A stretch of 64,000 nt of DNA, taken from positions 1 through 64,000 of the forward strand of contig NZ_JAHLSY010000002.1 of assembly GCF_019049855.1 (NCBI RefSeq). Reading direction: 5' to 3'. The position numbers were made by a program, and so were the translations under genes. This document shows positions 44,199 to 53,100 of the stretch, piece after piece. The DNA is from Hydrogenophilus thiooxidans (GTDB lineage Bacteria > Pseudomonadota > Gammaproteobacteria > Burkholderiales > Rhodocyclaceae). The notes beneath the pieces are model-generated. The model searched no databases. It saw only the letters and a list, made by a program, of their open reading frames with translations, and had not been told where the DNA came from. Positions within the stretch are counted from its first letter, which is position 1. The number at the start of each line of letters is the position of its first letter.

Positions 44199-45470
44199 TT
44201 CGGCAAAGACCGCTTCGGCTGCCGCGATCGTCGCCGCGATCTCCGCGTCACCGTGCGCTGCGGAGACAAATCCCGCTTCGAACGCCGACGGGGCAAAATA
44301 GTGCCCCCGCGCCAACATCCCGTGAAAGAACCGCTTGAAGCGTTCGCCATCACACGCGGTGACCTCGGCGTAGCGGATCGGCACCTTCGCAGCGAAGTAG
44401 ATCCCAAACATCCCCCCGACGCTGTCGGCAGCAAACGGCACGCCGGCGGCCGTGGCCGCTTGCGTCAGACCAGCAACCAGTTTCGCTGCGTTGGCCGCTA
44501 ACGCATCATAAAAACCGGGCTGCGTGATCAGATCGATCGCCGCAAGTCCCGCTGCGACCGCAACGGGGGAGCCCGACAGCGTTCCGGCTTGATAAACGGG
44601 CCCAAGCGGCGCCAGATGCTCCATCAACGCCCGTTTGCCGCCAAACGCGGCCAGCGGCATCCCGCCGCCAACCACCTTGCCCAACGTCGTGAGGTCGGGC
44701 GTCACCCCGGTAAGTCCCTGCGCCCCGGTGAGCCCCACGCGAAAACCGGTCATCACCTCGTCGAAAATCAATACCGCCCCGGCGCGATCGCACAGCCGAC
44801 GCAGCGTCTCCAAAAAACCCGGAACCGGCCGCACCAGATTCATGTTGCCCGCGATCGGTTCGACGATCACCGCGGCGATCGCGTCACCGCGCTCGGCAAA
44901 GAGCGCTTCGGCGGCTGCCGCGTCGTTGTAGGGCAGCACCACGGTCTGCTGCGCGATCGCCTCCGGCACGCCCGCAGAGCTGGGATGACCGAAAGTGAGC
45001 GCCCCGGAGCCCGCCTTCACCAACAAACTGTCGGCGTGGCCGTGGTAACACCCTTCGAACTTCACCAAGAGCGGTCGCCCCGTCACGCCGCGCGCCAGAC
45101 GAATTGCACTCATCGTCGCTTCGGTGCCGGAACTCACCAGCCGAACCATCTCGAGCGACGGCATGAGGGCACACAACCGCTCGGCAAATTCCACTTCGCG
45201 CACCGTCGGCGCTCCGAACGACAACCCGTCGCACGCAGCCTTCTGAACCGCTTCGACGATCTTCGGGTGCGCATGGCCAGCAATCGCTGGCCCCCAAGAA
45301 CCCACGTAGTCGATGTAGCGCACGCCCGCTTCGTCCCAGACGAACGGTCCCTCCCCCCGGCGCAAGAATCGCGGCGTCCCCCCCACGGAGCGAAACGCCC
45401 GCACCGGCGAATTGACCCCGCCGGGAATCACCCGCTGCGCTCGGGCAAACCACACCTCATTGCGATCCAT
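44184..45470 (-). CDS. hemL: Glutamate-1-semialdehyde 2,1-aminomutase
   Basis: A 428-residue class III aminotransferase that makes 5-aminolevulinate from glutamate semialdehyde in the C5 heme pathway. The PLP lysine is K265 in [12 protein letters not shown], preceded by [10 protein letters not shown]. Starting segment [13 protein letters not shown] is typical. It lies three bases after thiE on the same strand, so the two are probably co-transcribed. Confidence 0.97.
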   Translation of the reverse strand: MDRNEVWFARAQRVIPGGVNSPVRAFRSVGGTPRFLRRGEGPFVWDEAGVRYIDYVGSWGPAIAGHAHPKIVEAVQKAACDGLSFGAPTVREVEFAERLCALMPSLEMVRLVSSGTEATMSAIRLARGVTGRPLLVKFEGCYHGHADSLLVKAGSGALTFGHPSSAGVPEAIAQQTVVLPYNDAAAAEALFAERGDAIAAVIVEPIAGNMNLVRPVPGFLETLRRLCDRAGAVLIFDEVMTGFRVGLTGAQGLTGVTPDLTTLGKVVGGGMPLAAFGGKRALMEHLAPLGPVYQAGTLSGSPVAVAAGLAAIDLITQPGFYDALAANAAKLVAGLTQAATAAGVPFAADSVGGMFGIYFAAKVPIRYAEVTACDGERFKRFFHGMLARGHYFAPSAFEAGFVSAAHGDAEIAATIAAAEAVFAELARG

Positions 45471-45473
45471 GCT

Positions 45474-46151
45474 TTAGCTCCTCGTTACGGTTCGATCCGC
45501 TGCGAAGCCGCGTTGCCACCGGTCGAACGCTTCCCGCCACGCGGCAGCGCGTGCGGCAACCGCCGCAAGCGACCGCGGCGCGAAAAGGTCCCCGATCACC
45601 GCAACGCCGTCCACACCCGCCGCGAGCAACTCCGGCACTCGCGCCAGCGTCACCCCACCGATCGCCACCCGCGGCACACCCAACCCCTTTGAAGCGGCAA
45701 AGAGGGCGAGCGGCGCCGCTACCGCATCGGGTTTCGTCTGGGAGGGAAAAACCGCCCCAAACGCGACGTAACTCGCCCCTTCGGCAACCGCCGCTTCGGC
45801 GCGCTCACGCGACGCATAGCAGCTTGCTCCGATCACCGCCGCCGGCCCCAACCGCTCGCGGGCCGCACGCAGCGAACCATCGTCCCGCCCCAAATGCAGA
45901 CCCACCCCCAGCGCCTGCGCCAGAGACCCATCGTCGTTGATCACCACCACCGCCACCCCTACCGCTGCGGCACGGGCACAGAGCCATTCCGCCTCTTTGC
46001 GGCGCACCAGTGGCGCCGCTGCTTTGTTGCGGTATTGCACCCAATCGGGACGCGCTTCGAGCGCCGCAGCAACCCGCGCCCGCCACTGCGCCGTGTCGGG
46101 GTCGTCTGGGGTTATCAGGTACCAAAACGGGCACGTGACGGTAGCGCGCAT
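45474..46151 (-). CDS. thiE: Thiamine-phosphate synthase
   Basis: A 225-residue enzyme that joins hydroxymethylpyrimidine diphosphate and thiazole phosphate. It has VQYRNKAA (the Q-x-R-x-K substrate motif), VINDDGSLA, VGLHLGRDD, GASCYASRERA in place of the usual GVSTH, FGAVFPSQTKP and the phosphate loop AIGGVTLARV. ATG 46151 is used; an upstream ATG at 46163 is possible. With thiC 9 kb away, it gives two thiamine genes in this window. Confidence 0.93.
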   Translation of the reverse strand: MRATVTCPFWYLITPDDPDTAQWRARVAAALEARPDWVQYRNKAAAPLVRRKEAEWLCARAAAVGVAVVVINDDGSLAQALGVGLHLGRDDGSLRAARERLGPAAVIGASCYASRERAEAAVAEGASYVAFGAVFPSQTKPDAVAAPLALFAASKGLGVPRVAIGGVTLARVPELLAAGVDGVAVIGDLFAPRSLAAVAARAAAWREAFDRWQRGFAADRTVTRS

Positions 46152-46168
46152 GAATGACGTCATCGATC

Positions 46169-46197
46169 TTGGCAAAGCGCCGATTATTTCTTATTAT
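46169..46197 (+). promoter_or_regulatory. Sigma-70-type promoter of the pil-chp operon
   Basis: TTGGCA at 46169-46174 and TATTAT at 46192-46197 are exactly 17 bases apart and start 36 bases before the pilG codon at 46233. On the other strand a perfect TATAAT (46198-46193) overlaps this -10 and could serve thiE-hemL, so the two directions may compete. Confidence 0.7.
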
Positions 46198-46232
46198 ACC
46201 GGATCCCCTCCCCCCACTGCCTGGAGGACGCG

Positions 46233-46595
46233 TTGGCCACCGTGCTCGTCATCGATGACAGCAACACCATCCGCCGCAGCGCCGAACTCTTCCTGACCTC
46301 GGCGGGGCACCAGGTCATCCTCGCAACGGATGGCTTCGACGCGCTCACCAAAATCGTCGGCAATCCTCCCGATGTGATCTTCATCGATGTGATGATGCCA
46401 CGGCTTGACGGCTACCAAACCTGCGCCCTCCTCAAAAAGAACGACCGTTTCCGGCACATTCCCGTGATCATGCTCACCTCGAAAGACGGTGTTTTCGATC
46501 GCGCCCGCGGCGCGTTGGTCGGTTGTGACGAATACCTCACGAAACCATTTACCAAAAGTGAATTGTTGGCGGCGGTCGCCCGCCACACCACGTAA
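46233..46595 (+). CDS. pilG: Twitching motility response regulator PilG
   Basis: A 120-residue single receiver domain. Acidic residues D8/D9 and phosphoacceptor D52 in IFIDVMMPRLDG, lysine in EYLTKPFTK. In the Pil-Chp system PilG transmits the signal that stimulates pilus extension. The start is TTG at 46233 with GGAGG five bases upstream; there is no in-frame ATG nearby. First gene of the cluster. Confidence 0.93.
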   Translation: MATVLVIDDSNTIRRSAELFLTSAGHQVILATDGFDALTKIVGNPPDVIFIDVMMPRLDGYQTCALLKKNDRFRHIPVIMLTSKDGVFDRARGALVGCDEYLTKPFTKSELLAAVARHTT

Positions 46596-46609
46596 GGAGT
46601 CAATCCGCT

Positions 46610-46975
46610 ATGGCCATCAAACGTATCCTCATTGTCGACGATTCCCCCACGGAACGCGCTGCGTTCCAGGAGATCCTGAGCGAAGCGGGGTATGAAACGC
46701 TCCTTGCCGCCTCGGGCGAAGAGGGGATTGCGCTTGCAAAGAGCGAAAAACCCGATGCGATCATCATGGACGTCGTGATGCCGGGCCTCAACGGCTTTCA
46801 AGCAACGCGGCAACTTGCGCGCGACGAAGCCACCCGCGCGATCCCGGTCATCATGTGCACCACCAAAGGCCAAGAGACGGACAAGATCTGGGGCTTGCGC
46901 CAAGGAGCGATCGCCTACCTCGTCAAACCGGTCGATCGCGCAACGCTTTTGGACGCGCTCAAGCAACTCGGTTGA
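46610..46975 (+). CDS. pilH: Twitching motility response regulator PilH
   Basis: A 121-residue single receiver domain with D10/D11, phosphoacceptor D54 in IIMDVVMPGLNG and the lysine in YLVKPVDR. PilH opposes or tunes PilG output in Pil-Chp signalling. It follows pilG by 14 bases and has AAGGAG before the start. Confidence 0.93.
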   Translation: MAIKRILIVDDSPTERAAFQEILSEAGYETLLAASGEEGIALAKSEKPDAIIMDVVMPGLNGFQATRQLARDEATRAIPVIMCTTKGQETDKIWGLRQGAIAYLVKPVDRATLLDALKQLG

Positions 46976-46979
46976 TCCC

Positions 46980-47516
46980 ATGGCCAAACGGACCGACATC
47001 CGCCGCTTTCAGGAAGCGCTCGCGCAAAAGCTCGCAGCGGCGCAGCAAAGAAGCGAAGGGATCGCCGCGCGCTGGCTCGGCGTGATGATCGGATCCCAAC
47101 CGGTACTGCTCCCGCTTGCGGCCACTGCTGGGGTGATCCAAGAATTCACACTGACGTCCGTGCCTTTTGCTCCAGCTCATTTCGCCGGTGTCACCAATGT
47201 CCGGGGGGAGCTCCACGACGTGATCGACCTTGCGCCGCTCCTTACCGAAGCCGCATCCGCGCCCAGCTCCTCGGCCCGGCTCGTGGTGCTGCAACCGGCA
47301 CGCACACCGCGCACTGCGCTCTTGGTTGCCCGGGTCGTAGGGCTGCGCCGCGAGGAATCGCTCGCCCACCGCTTGGCGGCTCCAGAAGCAAGTGGAATCA
47401 TTGCCCGCTGGCGTGAAGCAGGACCCAATCCCATCGAATGGCTGGAAATCGACCTCGCCTTCTGGCTGAAAAGAGCCGCGCTCCTTTTCCAACCTGCAGC
47501 GGAGCTACAACCATGA
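46980..47516 (+). CDS. pilI: CheW-like coupling protein PilI
   Basis: A 178-residue CheW-domain protein that connects the receptor PilJ to the kinase ChpA. The CheW fold covers about 30-165 (GVMIGSQPVLLPLAATAGVI, FAGVTNVRGELHDVIDLAPL, LEIDLAFWLKRA). It starts four bases after the pilH stop and its own stop overlaps the rhodanese gene start. Confidence 0.9.
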   Translation: MAKRTDIRRFQEALAQKLAAAQQRSEGIAARWLGVMIGSQPVLLPLAATAGVIQEFTLTSVPFAPAHFAGVTNVRGELHDVIDLAPLLTEAASAPSSSARLVVLQPARTPRTALLVARVVGLRREESLAHRLAAPEASGIIARWREAGPNPIEWLEIDLAFWLKRAALLFQPAAELQP

Positions 47517-48031
47517 ATGGGCTTTTTCGACTGGTGTTCACATGGGTCACCGCGGTGCTCGCAACACTCCCCATCATCGCAGCAGCTGCTGAGAACCCTG
47601 CCGACTATTTCGTCGACCATACCCCCCACTCCATTCCGGGGGGCACCCTCGTCGATGCCAGTAGCGCCCGACAACTCCAGATAGAAGGTGCCCTCTTCAT
47701 CGATACCCGCAGCGCCAGCGAATATCAGGCGGAGACCCTCCCGGGCGCGCGCCACGTTCCCTATCACGAGCAGTTCCCGCGCACCCGTCTCGTCGGACCA
47801 GAAGATCGCTTCGACGTTGCGCAACTTCCCGCAAACAAAGCCACACCGCTGACCTTCTTCTGCAACGGATCACCCTGTTGGAAAGGATATAAAGCAGCGC
47901 AACGGGCAATCGAAGCGGGCTACACCGCCGTTTATTGGTTCCGCGACGGTCTCCCGTCGTGGCAACGCGCTGGCTACCCCACCCAAAAGGGCGCCTCCTC
48001 GATGGAGACCCCCTCGTCGCCAAAAAATTGA
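47513..48031 (+). CDS. Exported rhodanese-like protein inside the pil-chp operon
   Basis: A 172-residue protein with a signal peptide (about 1-25, LFRLVFTWVTAVLATLPII then AAAA) and one rhodanese domain. LFIDTRSASEYQAETLPGAR gives the substrate-binding face; the active-site loop is FCNGSPCWKGYKAAQ, with a candidate catalytic cysteine at the first C of this loop and a second cysteine four residues later. PAD-type periplasmic rhodaneses of this form take part in sulfur or redox chemistry. It overlaps pilI by four bases and precedes pilJ by 27. I know no such gene as a standard part of the Pil-Chp cluster. Confidence 0.85.
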   Translation: MNGLFRLVFTWVTAVLATLPIIAAAAENPADYFVDHTPHSIPGGTLVDASSARQLQIEGALFIDTRSASEYQAETLPGARHVPYHEQFPRTRLVGPEDRFDVAQLPANKATPLTFFCNGSPCWKGYKAAQRAIEAGYTAVYWFRDGLPSWQRAGYPTQKGASSMETPSSPKN

Positions 48032-48058
48032 CGATTTGGACGAAAGGAACCATCGGCC

Positions 48059-50128
48059 ATGCTGACCTCGCTGTTACGTAAAACCTCCAAGACCACAAGC
48101 ACCCCCCGCGCGGCTCCGGCGTGGTGGCGTACCTTCCGCGGCCCGATCCTCGCAACCGTTCTCACCGTTCTGCTTGCGATGTTCGGTTTTCTCCTCATCG
48201 CGACACCGTTGCGTCTTGCTGAAGAGCAGGATACGTTGTTGCGCAACTTTGAAAACGCCCTCTTACCGCTCCAAGCGGCGGTTACTCAGATGGCTGCCGG
48301 AACGGACGCCCGCGCGGAATTACGCGCGATTGCCCAGGAACAGCGGGCGCGGATCGAGCGCTTGCACCAGTCGGCCCAAGCGCTGCGTGAGTCGCTCGGC
48401 TTTGCTTTTTGGACTGCGTTTGAAGAGGGGCGACAACAGGAGGTCGAAGGGCTTTTGGAACAGCTCGCGCAACTGTGGCGCCAAACGGAGGGAAGCCTCA
48501 GCGAAGCGATGAATAGCGAACGGCCCGTGGACGCCTTTCGCCAGACACTCGTGGAAATCGAGCAAACTGCGCAAGCGATCGCCGCGCTCGCTACGTCCCT
48601 TTCCGCTCAAGTAGCCGACCCGCGCCGCGCGCAACGGCCGCTCTTCGTCGCGCTTTTGGCGGAACGGATCGCGCAGCGTGTAAACCGCTTGCTTACCGTG
48701 CCCCCCACCGAGCGGGGAGCGCTACTCGAGGCGTTGGCAAGCGACCGCGACGCGCTCGGAGAACTGGCCCCCGCCATCGACGTCGCAGGGGAAGCGCCCA
48801 CCGTTGCGGCACGACTGCGCGAACTGGTCGACGCGACCCGTCTCCTGCAAGAGCGCGTCTCAGAGCTCATCCACGATACCCCTCGTTACTTTGCCCAGAC
48901 CGATAACCTGATCGTCGTGCAAAAGCGCCTCCCGCAGCTGCAAAAGGGCGCTGGGGCGCTCTACAAAGCGGTCGAAAAAGAGCTCGAAACCGCCCGCTCA
49001 GCGGTCAACCTCATCCTGATGCTGGTTGGGGTCGCGTTCGTTGGAATCGTCGTGCAACTCATCAAAAACTACCTTGACCTTCAGGCGTCGCAGCGCGCCC
49101 TCGAGCAGGCCGAACGGGCCAAAGCCGAAGCGGAAAACCGGCGGACGCAAGAGGCGATTTTGCGCCTCCTCAACGAAATGGCCGACCTTGCCGAAGGGGA
49201 CCTCACCATTCGCGCAACCGTGACCGAGGACGTAACGGGCGCAATCGCCGACTCGGTGAACTTCGCGATCGAAGAGCTCGGCAACCTCGTGCGCCGAATC
49301 AATGAAACCGCCGAACAGGTCGCGCAAGCAACGACACAGACGCAAGAGCGCTCGACGAATCTCTTGGCCACCGCCCAGCAACAATCGGAAGAGATCGAAG
49401 AGGCGGACGCAATCACCCAAGAGGTGGCGCAAGCGCTTTCCCGCGCGGCAGAGAGCGCCAACCAAGCGGCGCAGGCCGCACGCCGCTCGCTCGAAGCCTC
49501 GCAAAAAGGGACGCTTGCGGTGAACCAGTCGGTGGAAGGGATGGACCGGATCCGTGAGCAGATCCAAGAGACGGCGAAACGGATCAAACGGTTGGGCGAA
49601 TCGTCGCAGGAGATCGGTGAGATCGTCGAACTCATCTCCGACATTACCGAGCAGACCAACGTGCTGGCGCTGAACGCTGCGATTCAGGCCGCCGCTGCCG
49701 GGGAAGCGGGACGGGGCTTCTCGGTGGTTGCCGAAGAGGTGCAACGCCTTGCCGAACGCTCGGCGGAAGCGACGAAACAGATCGCTGCGATCGTGCGCAC
49801 CATTCAGACCGACACCCACGAAACCATCGCCGCGATGGAAGCGACGACGCAAGAGGTGGTGCAAGGGGCAGCGCTTTCGGAAGAGGCCCGCCGCGCGCTC
49901 GACGAGATCGCGAAAACCTCGCGCGAAACGGCCGCGCAGATCGCGCGGGTGACGCAAGAGATCCAAACCCAAGCGCAGCGCGGCGAAACCATTTCGCGCC
50001 TGATGCGCGACGTCTTGACACTGACCCAGACCACCCGCGCCGGTACCGAACAAACCGCCGAAGAGATCGCGCGGCTTGCTGACCTTGCCGCGGAATTGCG
50101 CGGCTCGGTTGCCGGGTTCCGGGTCTAA
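48059..50128 (+). CDS. pilJ: Methyl-accepting chemotaxis receptor PilJ
   Basis: A 689-residue receptor of the twitching system. Membrane helix 1 is at about 28-55 ([19 protein letters not shown]), a helical periplasmic sensor domain covers 56-310, and helix 2 is at about 314-338 ([19 protein letters not shown]). A HAMP-like segment follows, then the signalling helix bundle with its tip [20 protein letters not shown] and [16 protein letters not shown]. It signals to ChpA through PilI. Confidence 0.95.
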   Translation: MLTSLLRKTSKTTSTPRAAPAWWRTFRGPILATVLTVLLAMFGFLLIATPLRLAEEQDTLLRNFENALLPLQAAVTQMAAGTDARAELRAIAQEQRARIERLHQSAQALRESLGFAFWTAFEEGRQQEVEGLLEQLAQLWRQTEGSLSEAMNSERPVDAFRQTLVEIEQTAQAIAALATSLSAQVADPRRAQRPLFVALLAERIAQRVNRLLTVPPTERGALLEALASDRDALGELAPAIDVAGEAPTVAARLRELVDATRLLQERVSELIHDTPRYFAQTDNLIVVQKRLPQLQKGAGALYKAVEKELETARSAVNLILMLVGVAFVGIVVQLIKNYLDLQASQRALEQAERAKAEAENRRTQEAILRLLNEMADLAEGDLTIRATVTEDVTGAIADSVNFAIEELGNLVRRINETAEQVAQATTQTQERSTNLLATAQQQSEEIEEADAITQEVAQALSRAAESANQAAQAARRSLEASQKGTLAVNQSVEGMDRIREQIQETAKRIKRLGESSQEIGEIVELISDITEQTNVLALNAAIQAAAAGEAGRGFSVVAEEVQRLAERSAEATKQIAAIVRTIQTDTHETIAAMEATTQEVVQGAALSEEARRALDEIAKTSRETAAQIARVTQEIQTQAQRGETISRLMRDVLTLTQTTRAGTEQTAEEIARLADLAAELRGSVAGFRV

Positions 50129-50146
50129 CCGAGGGAGTGTTGCGAC

Positions 50147-53100
50147 GTGGCTCGCCTCGACTTCGACGCGCTCTCCTGGATCGCTGACGAAATTTCCCGC
50201 GCGTTGCAAACGGCGCGCACCCTCGTTGCGGCATGCGCCACCCACTTCGACCCTGCGAATCTGCGCGAAGCGCAAACCCACCTCTTCGCCGCAAAAAGCG
50301 TCCTCGAAGTCGCCGAAATCCACCCCCTGCCGCGTTACCTGGCCCTGCTGGAAAAAGCGATCGATACCCTGGTCGACGCGCCAAATCTCTCGTCGGCAAC
50401 CCTCGCAACGCTCCAGCGCGCACTTGTGGCGATCGAGAACCTCTGGTATGAACTGACCCACCACCACCGTTGGCAGCCGTTACGGCTCCGAGATCCCTAC
50501 CTGGCACTTGCGCCACTTGCGAAAGCGACCCACGCGCACCCAACCGACCTTTGGCTCTTTCCGCTTCCCGAACCGGGGGGTACGCCGCAGATCCGCCCAC
50601 CCGAAGTGGAACAGACAGCCCGCACGAAACTGCGGCACCGCTTCACCCAGGGCCTTGCGCGTTGGCTCAAAACCGGCGACCCAGTCGCGCTCTTACCCGT
50701 GCGCGAAGCGCTGGTTGGTCGCCTCATGCTCGAGGCGGGACGGGATGACGAACCCCTCTGGATTGCCGCGACCGCATTCGTCGAAGCGCTCATCCGCAAG
50801 CAGCTTCACCGAGACAACGAATCACAACGCCTTCTGCGCCTTCTGCAGCGGGCGCAAAAAGAACTCCTCACCGCAGAATCCCGTCTGGCGCTTTTTCGCC
50901 AATTGCTTTTGCCGCTCGCGGCAGTTGCGCCGCAAACGCGCCTGCAGCGCCTCATCCACCAATATTGGCGTCCGCGCGATTGGCTCCAGGACGCCGCTCT
51001 TCCCCTTCCCGAGCAGCCGTTGATCGAGCTTGACCAGGCATTGGTCGCGGCAGCGCAACACGCCCAAACGCTCTGGGAAGAGGAAGCTGCCTGGCCGGAG
51101 CGGATCGAAGCGCTCTTTGCGGTAGCCCGCGCACTCTACGACCGCCCAGACCCCGAGATCCAAGCGCTGGCAGCCGCGTTGGAGGCCTTTGCTCAGCAGT
51201 TACCCGACGCTGCGGCGACCGACCCAGCGCGCGCGCTTCTGCTTGCAACCACGCTGCTTGCGCTCAAACAAGACGCCCAAGCAGGCACACTCACCGCAGC
51301 GCGATGCCGCCCGCTCGTCGATGAATGGCACGCAGCGCTTTCCGGGCAGCAACCCCACACGGGCGCCCCCGCTTGGGTCGAATCGGACGAATCGCTCACG
51401 CAGACCCTCACCGCCGAAGTGACGCAGCTCTGCGGCGAGATCGAGCACGCGCTCGACACCTTTTGGCGCACCCCAGAGGCGACCCTGCCCCTTGACGCGA
51501 TCAAGAAAGCGCTCGACCAGTTGGCCGCCATCTGTGTCGTCACCGACCACACCGCGCTCCTTTCCGAAATCGACGCGGTTCGTACCTGGTTGCAAACCGT
51601 CGCAGCGGGCAAACAGCGCTTCGACCCGCAAAACCCGCTGATCGCCCAAATCGCTACCTGGGGGCAACGGATCAGCCAACCTGCCCCCCCAAGCGAAAGC
51701 GAACCGCATCCCACCCCCATTCCGTGGGATCGCCTCTTTCCCCAGCACCTGGCATCTCTCCTGGCGACAGACGCCACCGCCACCGACGCGGTCCAGCCCA
51801 CGCTCGAACCGGCGCCACCGCACGAACCGCGCTCCGAAGCAGACGAAACCACCCGCGACGCGCCCCAACCGGAACCCTCTGCCACCCCCGTAGCCACAGC
51901 GGACGACACGAGGGCTAGCGAGACGGATAGCGACGAAACGGCCGAGCTGCGCGCGATCTTTCTCGCCGAATGCGACGAAATCCTTGCGGCGATGCATGAG
52001 GCCCGTGCGCAGCTCGAGCGGCAACCGACCCATCGTGACGCGCTTACCCAGTGGCGGAGGCAAGTCCATACCCTCAAAGGCAGCAGCCGCATCGTCGGCT
52101 TGACCCAACTCGGGGAAACGGCGTGGGAGGTCGAACAGACCCTCAACCACTGCCTGCGCCACCCCGACTTCGTCCCCTCGGCCGACTTTCTTGCGTTTCT
52201 GGCTGGTGCGGAAAACGCGTTCGCGCAAGCCGCCACAACGATCGCCCAAAGTGGCGAAGACCTTCCCGCCCCCATCGCGGAACTGGTCGAAGCGGCACAG
52301 CGCTGGCGCGCAACGCCACGATCAGAAAGCGAAGGCGCTCCCCCCCAACCCACCCCCCCGCACGCCGCAAGCGGCGCAGCGCCTCGCGAAGCGCCCACAC
52401 CCGAACGCGTGGCACCGCAATCGCAGGAACCCTCCACCCCTGCCGAAGCAGCGTTCGGTCAACATCCCGATTGGCACGCCATCGATTTCGAACCGGAGGC
52501 TGCCGCAGCGCCACAACCCGTTCCAAGCCAACCTGCGCCCCCCCAACCCGACCGCTACTTCACCTTTGGCGACCGCAAAGTCTCGCGCACCATCTTCGAG
52601 ATTTTCCGCACCGAAGCGCGCGAACATCTGGCCTCGCTCGCGCGCTTCCTGCACGACCCGGAAACCCCTTCGGATGCCGTCGTTCGCGCAGCCCATACGC
52701 TTGCCAGCATTTGCGGTACCGCGCAGATCCCCGAAATGCACGACCTCGCGCGGGCGTGGGAATTGCGGCTCCTTGCGATGCAACGCGCAGGCGAAGCCCC
52801 GAACGATCAAGACCTCACCCTTTTCCACGCGGTGCATACGGCGCTGCACACCGACCTCGTCACTGTCGAAGACGGGAAAATCCCGCCACGGCGCGACGAT
52901 TTGATCGCCACGCTCGAAACGCCACCCGCCGCTGCGCCAGAACCGTCTGCTGCGGCCACCTCCGCAGTCCCATCAGAAGCGCCCATTGTCGCCACCTTCG
53001 CAGTCCCAGCAGAAGCGCCCGCTGCAGCTTCCTCCGAGGGCACGCCAGAAACGCCGTCAGCAGCTCTTCCCTCTGCTGTTTCCCTCGAACCCCATCAGGA

